A stretch of DNA of 64,000 bases from Xestospongia bergquistia. Its lineage: Eukaryota; Porifera; Demospongiae; Haplosclerida; Petrosiidae. Shown here one piece after another: positions 44,831 to 56,466 of this stretch. Numbering within the stretch: the first letter of the stretch is position 1; the number at the start of each line of letters is the position of its first letter. The stretch covers positions 8,002,230 to 8,066,229 of the forward strand of contig OZ014414.1 of assembly GCA_963965975.1 (NCBI GenBank), read 5' to 3'. Under the pieces are notes generated by a model, which did no database searches, had not been told where the DNA came from, and saw only the letters and a list, made by a program, of their open reading frames with translations. A program made the position numbers and the translations under genes.

Positions 44831-47357
44831 TTAGTCAGATGCAAGAGGTACAGGGACAGAGTTAATAGAAGCTCCATAATTCCGAGGTCGCTGCTGTTCT
44901 TCAATGTTTTCTTCCTGTTCTTCATTGTCGTTAACGTAACAATTGCATAGAAAACATGGCTTGAACCGTTGGTTATTGTATGCAGTAAATCTCCTAGTCT
45001 GTGTGGCTGACGATAGTGGGGTAATCTCAGATGGTTCCAGTTCTTCATCATATACTGTGTCATCATGATCATGATAATAATTTGCTACAAGTTTTCCAAA
45101 GAAATAGAGAATTATTAGTACTTGTGGAATGAAAACCAAAATATACTGCACAACGTAAGTGGATTTACTTAGAAGTAGATTATTGGTCATTCGATAATAT
45201 TGATAAAATACCGATACATTAATAATTGAGATCAAAATGAAGATGAAAGAATCAAGACGATTATAACGTTTATGTCGATAAGGTTGTAGAACTAATGAAA
45301 TAATCAACATAACTGTACAGAGGATTTGTTGGAGAAGTAACTGCTCAACAAAATCCATCGATAATATATTAGCAGCAAAGAGACTAAAACGAAGGATGAA
45401 GTACCATCATGCATACCAACGATAATCGTGAATACCAAACGAAAACCTCCAGACCTTAAAACCAACACAAGGTCTACTGTTTCTCTTTCCCCATTTAAGA
45501 TCTCTTTGAAATGGCTTCAAGAGACATGTTTGAAGAAAATCATCAAAGTGCTTGCAAATAGAAGGTTTGCATAGCTGTCTTTGATCTTGTTCTCTTTTTT
45601 CTTCCATGTCTTTGCGTGGTTTGTATCTTAACAGTAACAGAAGCATTGGAAACCCTATTACAAAGGTCACCATAAAAAATATAGCCAGTATTCCTAATCT
45701 CTTGTGTTTTGGTCCAAAATACTTCAAATTACCTTGATAATAGAGTACTTTTTCAGCTTCAGTTCCATCTTCATTATATAAATAACTTGGGGTTATTAAA
45801 TAGATGGTTGTCACTGCAAATTTTGTATAAGATAGCAGAAGGCAAGATGCAACAAGAGTCTTTATTGATCTCCATTTTTTGAACCGTACAATTTTCTGCA
45901 GCCAAGGAAGTCTCCGCAGGCAATTACAACTGACAAAATAAACACACTTTTCACCAAAAATCTGCTTACATGTTCTTCCCCCTCTGTTTTGTATTTTGTC
46001 CAAACATCCTGCTAACAAAGCTAGAACAAAAACAGGAAAAAGAGGCAAAGCTGCCACAAAATAATCAATGGCTAGAACATCAATTGTTTGAAAAGACTTT
46101 TTAAAACAGAAACTATTAGCAGGATCGGTAAAATCAAGATTCCATATTCCGTAAACAAAGTCAGATACATACTGTAAAATATCATCCACTTTATTTGTGC
46201 TATTAAATATACTGGTCATTGGTATTGTCCCTGCACAGTCCAATCGCAATGTTGTAGTGATCATTTGAGCAAAAAATATTAGTGGATTCAGAGCTCCTGA
46301 AGCAGGAAAGAAATTAAAAATGAAAATGAAAGCAAGAAGAATGAAAAGGCCAATTATGTTATAAGCAAAATATCCAGCAATGGTCTTAGGATTACATTCA
46401 ATACACCTGTACTTCCTTGAATTTATGGCAGGTGCTTTGTCAATGATACAACAAGAACAGAGTCGATTGTCACGGTTTTGTAGACATTGGTTTGTCAAAT
46501 TTAATTGAACATACCGCCCTAAATGGATTGAGTAAAAACTGTTGCAGAACTTACAAAAACCAACAACTACTTGATCTGAATTAAAATTATGATAACCAAT
46601 CCAATAACCTCTCATGATATATGTAACATTGTTGATACATCTAATGACATCACGATAAGCTGTAGTACTACCATTGATAGACAAGCAGGAGAAGTCATAA
46701 AGTAGTTTTGTTTGGTTTGAACACTCATCTTCAGGCTGTGAATGAGTAAGATTATGGATCAAGTCAAATTGAGGAAGTTCTCTTTCGTCATGATTACTAC
46801 TAGCAGAGAAATGATATCTTAAGTCAGAAACGGAATTGGTAAGCTTGTTACGATCTCTTAACCTAATAGAAAATATGATACTTAAAATGATTATTACAAA
46901 ACTTAACCACTTTTCATAATTGTCTATAGAAAAAAATGCTTAGACAACTTTAAATTTTTTATGTTATTAAATGATCAGATTGCATAGAGCGAGAAGCCAT
47001 AAGTCTTTACACTCGACTCAGAGCTATGTTGACCCAAAGCTAAACTGGTTGATCTCAATCTTAACAGGTTAATTGATCCAAACAATAATTAGCTATTCTT
47101 CAATCAAAACAAAACTTTAATAGGCCCATGTCATACACAAAATTGAAAAACTAATTCAGACAATAACATGCAAACATAATGCACATGTTATTGTATGAAT
47201 ATATACTACCGGTATATATGTATGAGGCATATATATAATTGCCTTAATATAATACTCTATACTGAGTATACCTTGTTGTTCCTCTCAATATTGAGGCATT
47301 GACATTAATTGTATACACACAGAGTATAGTAGATAAGATAATTAATAGTGACATCAT
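44831..47357 (-). pseudogene. Multipass membrane protein B, one nonsense codon
   Basis: Exon 1 at 47357-47272 (signal peptide MMSLLIILSTILCVYTINVN) and exon 2 at 46862-44831, phase 2 junction ACAAG|GTATAC ... tattag|GTT. The whole 705-codon frame is open except for TGA at 45407-45405, where A and C have GGA (RWYAGWYF becomes RWYA-stop-WYF). The break removes the last three membrane segments and the tail. Ectodomain cysteines and the YYQGNLKYFGPKH motif are intact. Single-base damage suggests very recent loss, a polymorphic null allele or a sequence error. Tandem duplicate of A, same strand. Confidence 0.82.
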
Positions 47358-48493
47358 TCTTTTAGGCTAAATGAAAAATTAGAAATAAAAATTGTTAAAT
47401 GGGATATTAATGTTCGAATAGAGTAAATGCAGAGCTGTAAAGAAATTTAGATGACACAGAGAGATAAAGAAATAAACTGACCCAGACACATGGGGATTAT
47501 CAAAACAACGAAAGCAATGAATTATGAATTAGTATAACTATTATATGTAATATCTTTGTATATAATAATACTATTTCTATGCAAACAATACTATTATTGT
47601 TGACATAAAGACATACTTTAGGTGCCTCTCCCCTGCTGTAAGAAAAGACATTACACAAAGCAGTTAGAGCACCTTGCTATGACATTCAAATAATATTTTA
47701 ATGTAGATCTAATATGAATAGGATGGTTTGTTAGTGTTCGCTTAATATAACATTTGTTTGAGAGAGACAATGAAGAAAATAAAAATAAGAATGACGTTAG
47801 CAAAATAAGACTACTGGGTACAAATTGTAAAACTTAGAACTAACACATTCTCAGATCACAATTATAATTTACCTATTCAAGTCATTTAGAGCATGTGTGT
47901 CTAAAGATCTTTAGTGACTAACAATAAAAGATTTATACTTAGACATTAATACTATAGTTTATATGCATGACTTTATTCAGTTAACCTCAGTATACTTCAA
48001 ACTACCCAAATAAACCACCAAAGACTATACATATATATACAATCAAAACAATCAGTTACCCCAGCAGCAGACAAGAATTTAGTCAGTGATCACATCATCT
48101 GACAATACTTACCTTGTATATATGCAACCTTAACAAAACTCTAATTATCATTATGAATGAACAATATTGCCTACTATTCAACTTATAATACTCACCTCTA
48201 TAAATGATCCTCAAACTGTAGTCTGGCTCAAAGATTTGGACATTAAGTCAATTTGATTATACTATACTCGCAAGACACACCTTCCACTGGTCATACATGT
48301 GACCTCAGTGACCTGTACTTTAATGTAAGCTTTAAAATATTTTTTCAACTATATCAATGTATCAATTATATTGCCTATATTCAATCTGTATTAATGATTG
48401 TTATACAAATACAAAGCTATGATTCACAGTTTAAATTGTTTAGTGTTTAGTGTGGGTGGAGCTGAAGGATCAATGTATTAGATTAATATAAAA
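47358..48493. promoter_or_regulatory. Divergent 5' region between membrane gene B and PhzF1
   Basis: 1.1 kb between the ATG of B (minus) and the ATG of PhzF1 (plus). The stretch 48180-48380 is conserved with 43800-44010 upstream of gene A, including 'gacctgtactttaatgtaag' and 'ctttaaaatattttttcaac'. Conservation of this block between two diverging copies suggests a functional promoter, possibly bidirectional. Confidence 0.5.
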
Positions 48494-49859
48494 ATGGAGA
48501 TCTTTATAGTAGGTGCCTTCACTGATTCTCCATTCTCTGGTAATCCTGCAGCAGTGTGTATCATCAAAACAAATCAACCACCACTAGAGGAGTCTCTAAT
48601 GCAACAAATAGCAGCTGAAATGAACCTCTCCGAAACAGCTTTTGTCAAATCGTAAGCTATAACATATGCTATTTCTAAACATGAGACCTTTAAGATAAAC
48701 TAGGAATCAAACAGTAGTAATTGCCTGAATATATACGTCATATACAGTATAGCAGGTAACTTTGGAAGGAAAAATGTTAGTGAATTTGGTCAATTATATT
48801 TCATTTACCAAAATTTTATCCGCATATAATTTAATTATGGGTGTGGTATAAGTGGAAGAAGACATTCACCAAATTTAATTTTGCCAAAATCTATATACCT
48901 ATACACATGTATATTTTCTCCCTCCAAACTTACCCATTGTACAATATATATGCATTAATTTTTTTCAGAGACACACATGATGATGAAGCAACATCGTCAA
49001 CTTTTACGCTAAAGTGGTTCACCCCTATATGTGAAGTCAATCTCTGTGGTCATGCTACATTAGCTACTGCAGCTGTTCTGTTTGATACCATTCATAATCC
49101 CAACACTGTCCTCTCATTTTCAACTCTTAGCGGTATACTGAAGGCAACTCATAACAAAGATGATCACACAATATCTCTAGACTTTCCTCTAAGTCCTTGT
49201 GAAGTCCAAGATATGGCAGAGCATCATGATCTTATTAAAAATACAATAACATCTCCTCATTTAAATGTTGTTGATTGCCAGTACTCAGCTGTTACAAAAA
49301 AGCTCTTGGTCCGTTTAGCAGATGACATAACTCGTTCTCAATTAGAAACTCTAACTCCTAATACTCAATCGTTATTAGCTGTAGAACAAAGTAAAGTGAA
49401 AGGAATAATAGTTACTGTGAAGGCAGAAGAAGAGAAATATGACTTTTACTCGAGATATTTTGCTCCTTGGGTTGGTATCCCTGAAGACCCAGTCACGGGT
49501 ACAAGTTGTCTTATAGTATTGTCATCATGTGTTTATATTTAAGACAGAAACACTCACACATTACAGGAAGTGCATACTTAAATGGGAAATTAATACTATA
49601 CTTAAGCCCTAAACTTTTAGCATTATATTTGGAAGTCACATTTCTAGTCATATAGAAATATCTACTATGTTTATTAATAGGTTCTGCTCATACTGTTTTG
49701 GGTCCTTATTGGAGCAAAGTACTCAATAAGAAAACTTTAAGAGCTCGACAATGTTCTCCACGAGGAGGTGATCTTTCTGTAACTGTGAAGGAGGAGGATG
49801 GGAGGGTCACGCTGACTGGTAGAGCATGCATTGTTCTCAAAGGAAAATTGACTATTTAG
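48494..49859 (+). CDS. PhzF-family (PBLD-like) isomerase/epimerase 1 (288 aa)
   Basis: Exons 48494-48651, 48969-49498 and 49681-49859; junctions AAATC|GTAAGC...ttttcag|A, ACGG|GTACAA...aatag|GT, total 867 nt, close to animal PBLD proteins in length. It starts MEIFIVGAFTDSPFSGNPAA. The family catalytic Glu lies in NLSETAF (about residue 47). NLCGHATLA (first half) and DPVTG|SAHTVLGPYW (second half, split by intron 2) are the two signature loops of the DAP-epimerase-like fold. PhzF proteins are cytosolic; bacterial PhzF isomerises a phenazine precursor, and the substrate of animal PBLD is not firmly known. It is a tandem twin of the gene at 50208. Confidence 0.88.
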
Positions 49860-50207
49860 AATTGCTTTATGAAATGATAGAATAATGAATGCAAAGTAAC
49901 TATGAGACTAGTTATTATAATAATCAATATCTTCTTACTTGTTTAAAATTGTGTTTAATTGATAATTTGTTTAATATATAAAGATCTCCTTTATGATCTA
50001 CTATATCATCAAACAATTAATCAACAAGGATATATTTTAAGATAAGGAACAATCATTTGATTATAAGTGAATGCTGATAATATTACTGATATCTTCTCAT
50101 TGTTTTGTGACAATTAGTTATCCTATCTTTCTTAATTATACTAATCAATGATATGTGTTATTAATTAATAATAACAACGTCACAATATTTAGCCACACCT
50201 TTTAATC

Positions 50208-51898
50208 ATGGAGGTCTTTCTTGTGGATGCTTTTACTGATGTCCCTTTCTCTGGTAATCCAACTATGATATGTATAGTTACTCCACAGTACTCTTCAATA
50301 CTTGACTCTAACTATATGCAGAAGATTGCCAGTGAAATTAACCTATCAGAGACTGTGTTTGTGTCCACGTAAGATACATGTACATATACATGGTACAGGG
50401 TAGTCTGTACATTGATTCGTATGTTGGTATTGCGATCTAACCACACCTACATTGATTAATATAATTCTCTGTACCTTTATAACAGATAACATTATATAGC
50501 ACTACATATAATGAAGTATAGTAAAGGAGTGTCTAACGTGCTGGTAACAGTATTTTAAACAATAAAGGAAATAAATTATTAAAATAACTCAGTATAACAA
50601 TAGACACTAAAACTGGAACCTAAATGTCTTAATTTCACAATAAAAGTATACTGATTTGTCTACAGATCATCACCTGAAGAAGATTTTAAATCGTCCTCAA
50701 GTCTTGATCTAAGATGGTTCTCACCAACCTGTGAAGTTAACATGTGTGGTCATGGTACTTTAGCTGCAGCTCATATCATATGGGAACTCTTTAATAATTC
50801 AAATGTAGAGCTTTCCTTTTCAACACTCAGTGGCACTTTAAAAGCAACACATAACAAACTGGATCAGACTGTTTCTATTAACTTACCACTCTCTCCATGC
50901 CAAAGTCAAAATCCACAAGATTTTATGGAGCTTATCAAACTGACTACAGATGATTTGGCTGTTTCAGATTGTCAGTACTCTTCATCAGCACTTAGATTAT
51001 TATTAAGATTAACTGATGGTACCACTCGTTCACAATTGGAAGGTCTTAAGCCAAATATTCAATCACTATTAGCTGTTGAACAAAGTAAAGTGAAAGGATT
51101 AATAGTCACTATAAAATCTAATGAAGAGGAATATGACTTTTATTCCAGATATTTTGCTCCGTGGTGGGGCAATCCAGAAGACCCTGTAACAGGTGAGACT
51201 ATCACTGTATAACATTAATATATTATGATAGGGCATTTCAGACTTTATGTTTGAACAAAACCAAACTATATATACAATACAACAACCAATCAAAATACAT
51301 CTAATGAGTCCATAGCAACAGCCAATGAAATAGCTGGAATATCATACCTATTACCCTTCTGCCTAAGCCTTTTCAACAATTAATATACTATATAGTGTAG
51401 TATGTGTGTGTGTTGTGAATGCAGGCCTCACTTTCTATCTTAATGAACAGTTTTTTACTTTAGACTTCTTATAGGACTGTTTACCTCATACAACTGTTGT
51501 AACAAAACAATATGCCCTTGACATTATGGCTACTATGTAGGGATGTCTATACTGCTATTCCTACTTTGGGCTTGTTTGAGATGTTTTTTTATTGCTATCC
51601 CTACATTTAATGAATTTTTTAATAATTTTAATTTTCTTGTGCTGTATATACAGAATATCTAGATTAAAATTAATGATTGACTGATTAAAAAGAGGAAATC
51701 CATATTTAATTCAAATTATCTACAGGTGCTGCTCATACAACACTTGGTCCTTATTGGAGTAAAATATTAGATAAAAACCAAATGAAAGCTCGGCAGTGTT
51801 CATCAAGAGGAGGTGACCTTTTTGTGACAGTGACAGACGAGACAGTAACATTAACTGGTAGAACATGCATTATAATGAAAGGGTCACTTGATATTTAG
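50208..51898 (+). CDS. PhzF-family (PBLD-like) isomerase/epimerase 2 (286 aa)
   Basis: Exons 50208-50368, 50666-51192 and 51726-51898, with the same intron positions and phases as the neighbour at 48494 (CCAC|GTAAGA...ctacag|A, ACAG|GTGAGA...ctacag|GT). It starts MEVFLVDAFTDVPFSGNPTM, catalytic Glu in NLSETVF (about residue 48), NMCGHGTLA, then DPVTG|AAHTTLGPYW. Differences from the twin include GNPTM for GNPAA and WWGNPEDP for WVGIPEDP near the second active-site loop. Both genes look functional, so sub-functional divergence is plausible. No shared operon; 348 bp separates them. Confidence 0.88.
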
Positions 51899-52543
51899 TT
51901 ATTAAATTGAATACATAATTAATTTGTTAAAGAACTCAGTGATCTGATACATAATACAAATATGTAGTGTGTATATAAACCTCTATTGGCGGGATCTAGG
52001 TAACTGCAAACTTCACTTGAAGCAACTAAGCAGTGCAAGGAATTAAGGTGTGTCCTGTGGGGGCGCTCAAAAATGTGACACGTGAGCAGTAAAATTTCTA
52101 CAAGCAGATTTGAATAGAGGTAAGTAATATACTACTATTCTTACTCTTGTGTGTATTTCTATTACTGAAATATGATTATATTGTTAGCTACTACATGTGG
52201 ATGGTCATTCTTTTCAGTCATCCCTGTTATATTGAATATAAATATTGAAAATAAATCAGACTTCATAAACAGTTCACTAATGTGCTATTGAATTATGGAG
52301 TAATATACATAGTAAAATAGTGGTGTATATCAGAAGACTTGCTCACTTTTGGTGGTTCTAATAAGCCAGCATATTGTATATTGAACCAGCTGTGTATAAC
52401 TAACAGTTGGTAACAGAAATGTTGTCTGGGATTGTTATTAAATCTATTATCATCCAAGTATTTTTCTAGTGCAATGTGTATATCCTATACCTCTTTACTA
52501 ACCTGCTATGTGCAAAATGGAACTTATATAATTGTTAAGTTAT

Positions 52544-52619
52544 CCATTATCTTTCAAATTTTGCATTGCTCTGTGATTATATATAACCACAGAGCAGTGC
52601 AAAATTTGAAAGTTAATGG
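52544..52619. repeat. 32-bp inverted repeat hairpin with 12-nt loop
   Basis: Left arm 52544-52575 ('ccattatctttcaaattttg...') and right arm 52588-52619 are reverse complements with two mismatches. A transcript would form a near-perfect 32-bp stem. Confidence 0.9.
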
Positions 52620-52676
52620 ACATCTTAATAATTCATATTGTGATCTAATTTGTAATAAAGGGCCAACATTTGTAAC

Positions 52677-52826
52677 CTGATTTGTGAAATAGGACAACTG
52701 TTAAAACAACTCAAAAACACTTTGTATACATACAGTTCCTATATATGCATAACTATTCATAACAACTGTATGTATACAAAACTGTTATTTGAGGTGTTTT
52801 AACAATGTTCCCTTTTTACAAATCAG
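52677..52826. mobile_element. Foldback (MITE-like) element
   Basis: Arms of about 60 nt: left 52677-52737 ('ctgatttgtgaaatagg...'), right 52764-52826 ('...tttttacaaatcag'). Shared pieces are GTTAAAACA, TTGTATACATACAGTT and ACAAATCAG. Weaker complementarity may extend outward to about 52640 and 52870. No coding content. It may belong with the hairpin at 52544-52619. Confidence 0.7.
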
Positions 52827-53501
52827 ATCATAAATGTTTTGACAGAAGTGGTCCCATATTTCAAATCAGTCACATATATAGAGAGAATTATGTCAACTGT
52901 CGTATTTAGTGGTGTGACTAGTATTATTAGTGAAAACATAGTATTATCATGTATTGTTATATTAAATATTATCATTATATTGTATCATAGTTAATTCATT
53001 ACTTTCAATGTTTTAGTAGATAGTTATCTATCATATCATAACTTATTTTATAAATAAACAGGTAGAGCTCTGTATATCTAGCTTTATAGCCAGTCCTATG
53101 TAATACCTATAAATATATTTTGATATATAATGCATATATTTCTATAGATAAACATCACCTGATTAATTGTAAACAACACCAGTTATCTAAGTTAGAATGC
53201 ATGCTTAAGTTTGTTCCTTATAATAACTTTACACATTAATAGCAGCTATAATGCAAATTTAATACTAAGTGTCTTTATTATGTATTCACTCCAATGACTA
53301 AAGCTGAAACAACCAACCACTTTTAGCAATGATATGTACAAAAGATTTAGATAAAATGAAAACAACATTTATTAAACATTATTTAAAACAAACTACTTAC
53401 AAACAAGTGTTTTATATAGACAACTTGACAGAAGTCTCTCCTTATTACAAATCAAGTCACATCTGTTTTAGTCTAGTCCTTTTTTTCTATTTAGCATTAC
53501 C

Positions 53502-56186
53502 ATGACATCACAACTAACTATCTGGTCTTGTATACTCTTTGTCTTCACATTCTTTGACAGTATTGCATACGTGAGAAGCACAGTACCAACACAACCATCA
53601 TTAACAAGGTACTATTATATCATTATTAGTGTATTTATTTAAGTACTAATGACATTTTAATACTACAATATTTTGATACATGCATGTATATAGGAGTTCA
53701 AAACTGAGAAAGAGAAAGGAGCATGCAACTCTAATAGACACACATGGTTTCATTAATATTCACAGTACTGCTTTGGAGTGGTTTTCACTTAATGTAGTAT
53801 GCCTCAGTTAGCTAGCTGCATAATACTCTTTCAATGAAACTTTGATGGAGAAGTGAAATGTGTACAAATACATGTTGAGTTGTGGTGACCTTGGAGTTGA
53901 ATGTTCTTTTCTCTTTTTTATATGATATCTTAGTAGATATGATTAATCTCATCTTTTTCTTGTTTATGTTCAAACAGAGAGAGTAATGAGATCACCAACA
54001 CAGCTCTCGATGGAAGAAGTGCTTTCTCAACTCATGACTTCAACAAATATGGGAACATTGAGATCAAAAACAAATTTGACTCGGTCAAGGAAAGTCCTAC
54101 CAGTTTGACTCATAGACAATATAAGGAGGAATGCTCATACTCAAGCAGACCATTTTATAACATCTCATGCTCATCAATTAGTGGTAATTCTGCCTATGGT
54201 GGTGTCATTAAATGTATCAACAATGCAACATATATTTTGCGGGCATATTGGATTGGCTATCATAATCTTGAGCCTAATAAACCAGTTGTGGGGTTCTGTA
54301 AGTTCTGCAACAGCTTCTACTCACCTCATATTGGACGTTATGTTCCATTAGACTTGATGAACCAATGTCTAACAAACCGTGACAATCAGCTCTGTTCTTG
54401 TTGCATTAAAGACAAAGCACCAGCTGTCAATTCAAGAAATTATACTTGTATTGAATGTAATTCTAAAAAGATGACAACGTACTTTTCTGCTAATATAATT
54501 TGTCTCTTTATCCTTCTTGCTTTCATTTTCATTTTTAATTTTTTCCCTGCTTCAGGGGCTTTGAATCCTCTTATCTTTTTTGCTCAGATGATCACTACCA
54601 CATTGCGATTAGATTGTATGGGAACAATACCAATGACCAGTGTGTTTGGTAGCACAAGTAAAGTGGATGATCATATAGAGTATGCATCAGACTTTATTTA
54701 CGGAATATGGAATCTTGATTTTACATATCCTGCTAACAGTTTTTGCTTTGCAAAGTCTTTTGAAACAATTCATGTTCTCGTTATTAATTATTTTGTGGCT
54801 TCCTTGCCTCTTATTCCTGTTTTTGTTCTAGCTTTGTTAGCAAGATGTTTGGACAAGCTACAAAACAGAGGAGGAAGAACATGTAAGCAGATTTTTGGTG
54901 AAGACTGTGTTTATTATGTCAGTTGTAATTGCCTGCGGGCCTTTCCTTGGCTACAGAAAATTGTACGTTTTCAAAAATGGAGATCAATAAAGACTCTTGT
55001 TGCATCTTGTCTTCTGCTATCTTATACAAAATTTGCAGTGACAACCATCTATTTAATAACACCAAGTTATTTATATGATGAAGATGGGCACAAGGCAGAA
55101 ACAGTACTCTATTATCAAGGTAATTTGAAGTATTTTGGACCAAAACACAAGAGGTTAGGAATATTGGCTATCTTCTTTTTAGTGACCTTTGTAATAGGGT
55201 TTCCATTGCTATTGTTGCTGTTAAGATACAATCCTTATAAAACAATCCCAGCCAGAAGAAGTCGAGGTCGAAGAAAAATGCGTGATGACATGGTGAAAAA
55301 AACATCTTTATGTACTGCTGTTTGCAAACATTTTGATGATTTTCTTCAAACATGTCTCTTAAAGCCATTTCAAAGAGATCTTAAATGGGGAAAAAGAGAT
55401 GACAGACCTTGTGTTGGTTTTAAGGTCTGGAGGTTTTCATTTGGTATTCACGACTGTCGTTGGTATGCAGGATGGTACTTCATCCTTCGTTTTGGTCTCT
55501 TTGCTGCTAATCTGTTCTCTTTAAAGTTTTCACTGCAACTCATGATCAATCAAATTTTATGCACTCTTGCTTTGATTGTTTCACTTGTGGTACAACCATA
55601 TCGACATCAAATTCACAATCGTCTCGATGCTTTTATCTTTATCTTAATCTCGCTTATCAATGCATTAATTTTCTCACAGTACTACTTTTTAAACACTGAG
55701 CAAGCGCTTAGCATACGTACTTACATTTTTCAGTATTTTTTGGTCTTCATTCCGCTAATACTAACAATTGTTTATTTTCTTACAAAGCTTATAAGAAATT
55801 ATCATCACCATCAAGAGGAGTTCTCCCTTGTTGAAGAAGACCCAGGATTGGTAAATCCATTACCATCAAATGCATCCTCTACTAGAAGTCGGTGTCTACT
55901 TGGGAATAAGCGACGCTTTGCTTTGTCAGTAAATGATGCACACAATTACCAAACCTTTGAAACATCTAACGTACCATCTAAAACACAAACTCACCAGGAA
56001 CAAGTTTCCATCCGCAAATATAGCAAGTTTGAAAACTTCAAAAATCACTTTCTGTGTAGCTGTTACAAAGAGGAATCACAACATGAAATCCAAGTCGAGG
56101 AAGTCCATCAACATTGTCGTAGATCCACATGGACTAATGCTGATACTGTCCCTCTACTTAAAGATGGACACAGTTCTGATTACTAA
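53502..56186 (+). CDS. Multipass membrane protein C with Cys-rich ectodomain (771 aa)
   Basis: Exon 1 53502-53608 (signal peptide MTSQLTIWSCILFVFTFFDS) and exon 2 53978-56186; junction ACAAG|GTACTA ... aaacag|A, phase 2. The body is very similar to A and B: VGFCKFCNSFYSP, NQLCSCCIKDKAP, LFILLAFIFIFNFFPASG, LLLSYTKFAVTTIYLITPSY, YYQGNLKYFGPKH, GWYFILRFGLFAAN. It is longer than A by an insert rich in Arg/Lys after the fifth membrane segment (ARRSRGRRKMRDDMVKK) and by a longer cytoplasmic tail, yet keeps the FLCSCY motif. It lies on the opposite strand from A and B, beyond the PhzF pair, and converges with the GPCR. Confidence 0.85.
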
Positions 56187-56466
56187 TTAAAGACCAATTT
56201 GTATTGGCCTTTAAGTGTGTTAAATTATAGTATTTTTATAGCATAGTTTATTAGTTAAATATGAACACAAATATAATTATTTTGTTTTTTATATTTGTTT
56301 TTGTAATTATATGTTTGATTTCCACAACTATTTTGAATATGAAATATCTAAAATTCTCCAAAATTAATAATTATAACAGAAAATAAACCAGTAAATGAAA
56401 GAACTACTACAATACTATTGTACACAAGTACTCTATATTATGTTGATATATCAAATTATTTGAGAT
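56187..56466. other. Short convergent intergenic region
   Basis: 280 bp between the stops of gene C (plus) and the GPCR (minus); AT-rich, with an AATAAA-like poly(A) signal at about 56382. Transcripts probably overlap at their 3' ends. Confidence 0.5.

Larger units (their letters stand above)
51899..53501. other. Intergenic with foldback DNA
   Basis: No gene. It contains two strong inverted repeats, listed separately, and AT-rich unique DNA. Confidence 0.5.

Noticed and set aside
54919..55368. Minus-strand frames opposite gene C
   Set aside because: Antisense shadows; the plus strand carries the conserved protein with matched paralogues.
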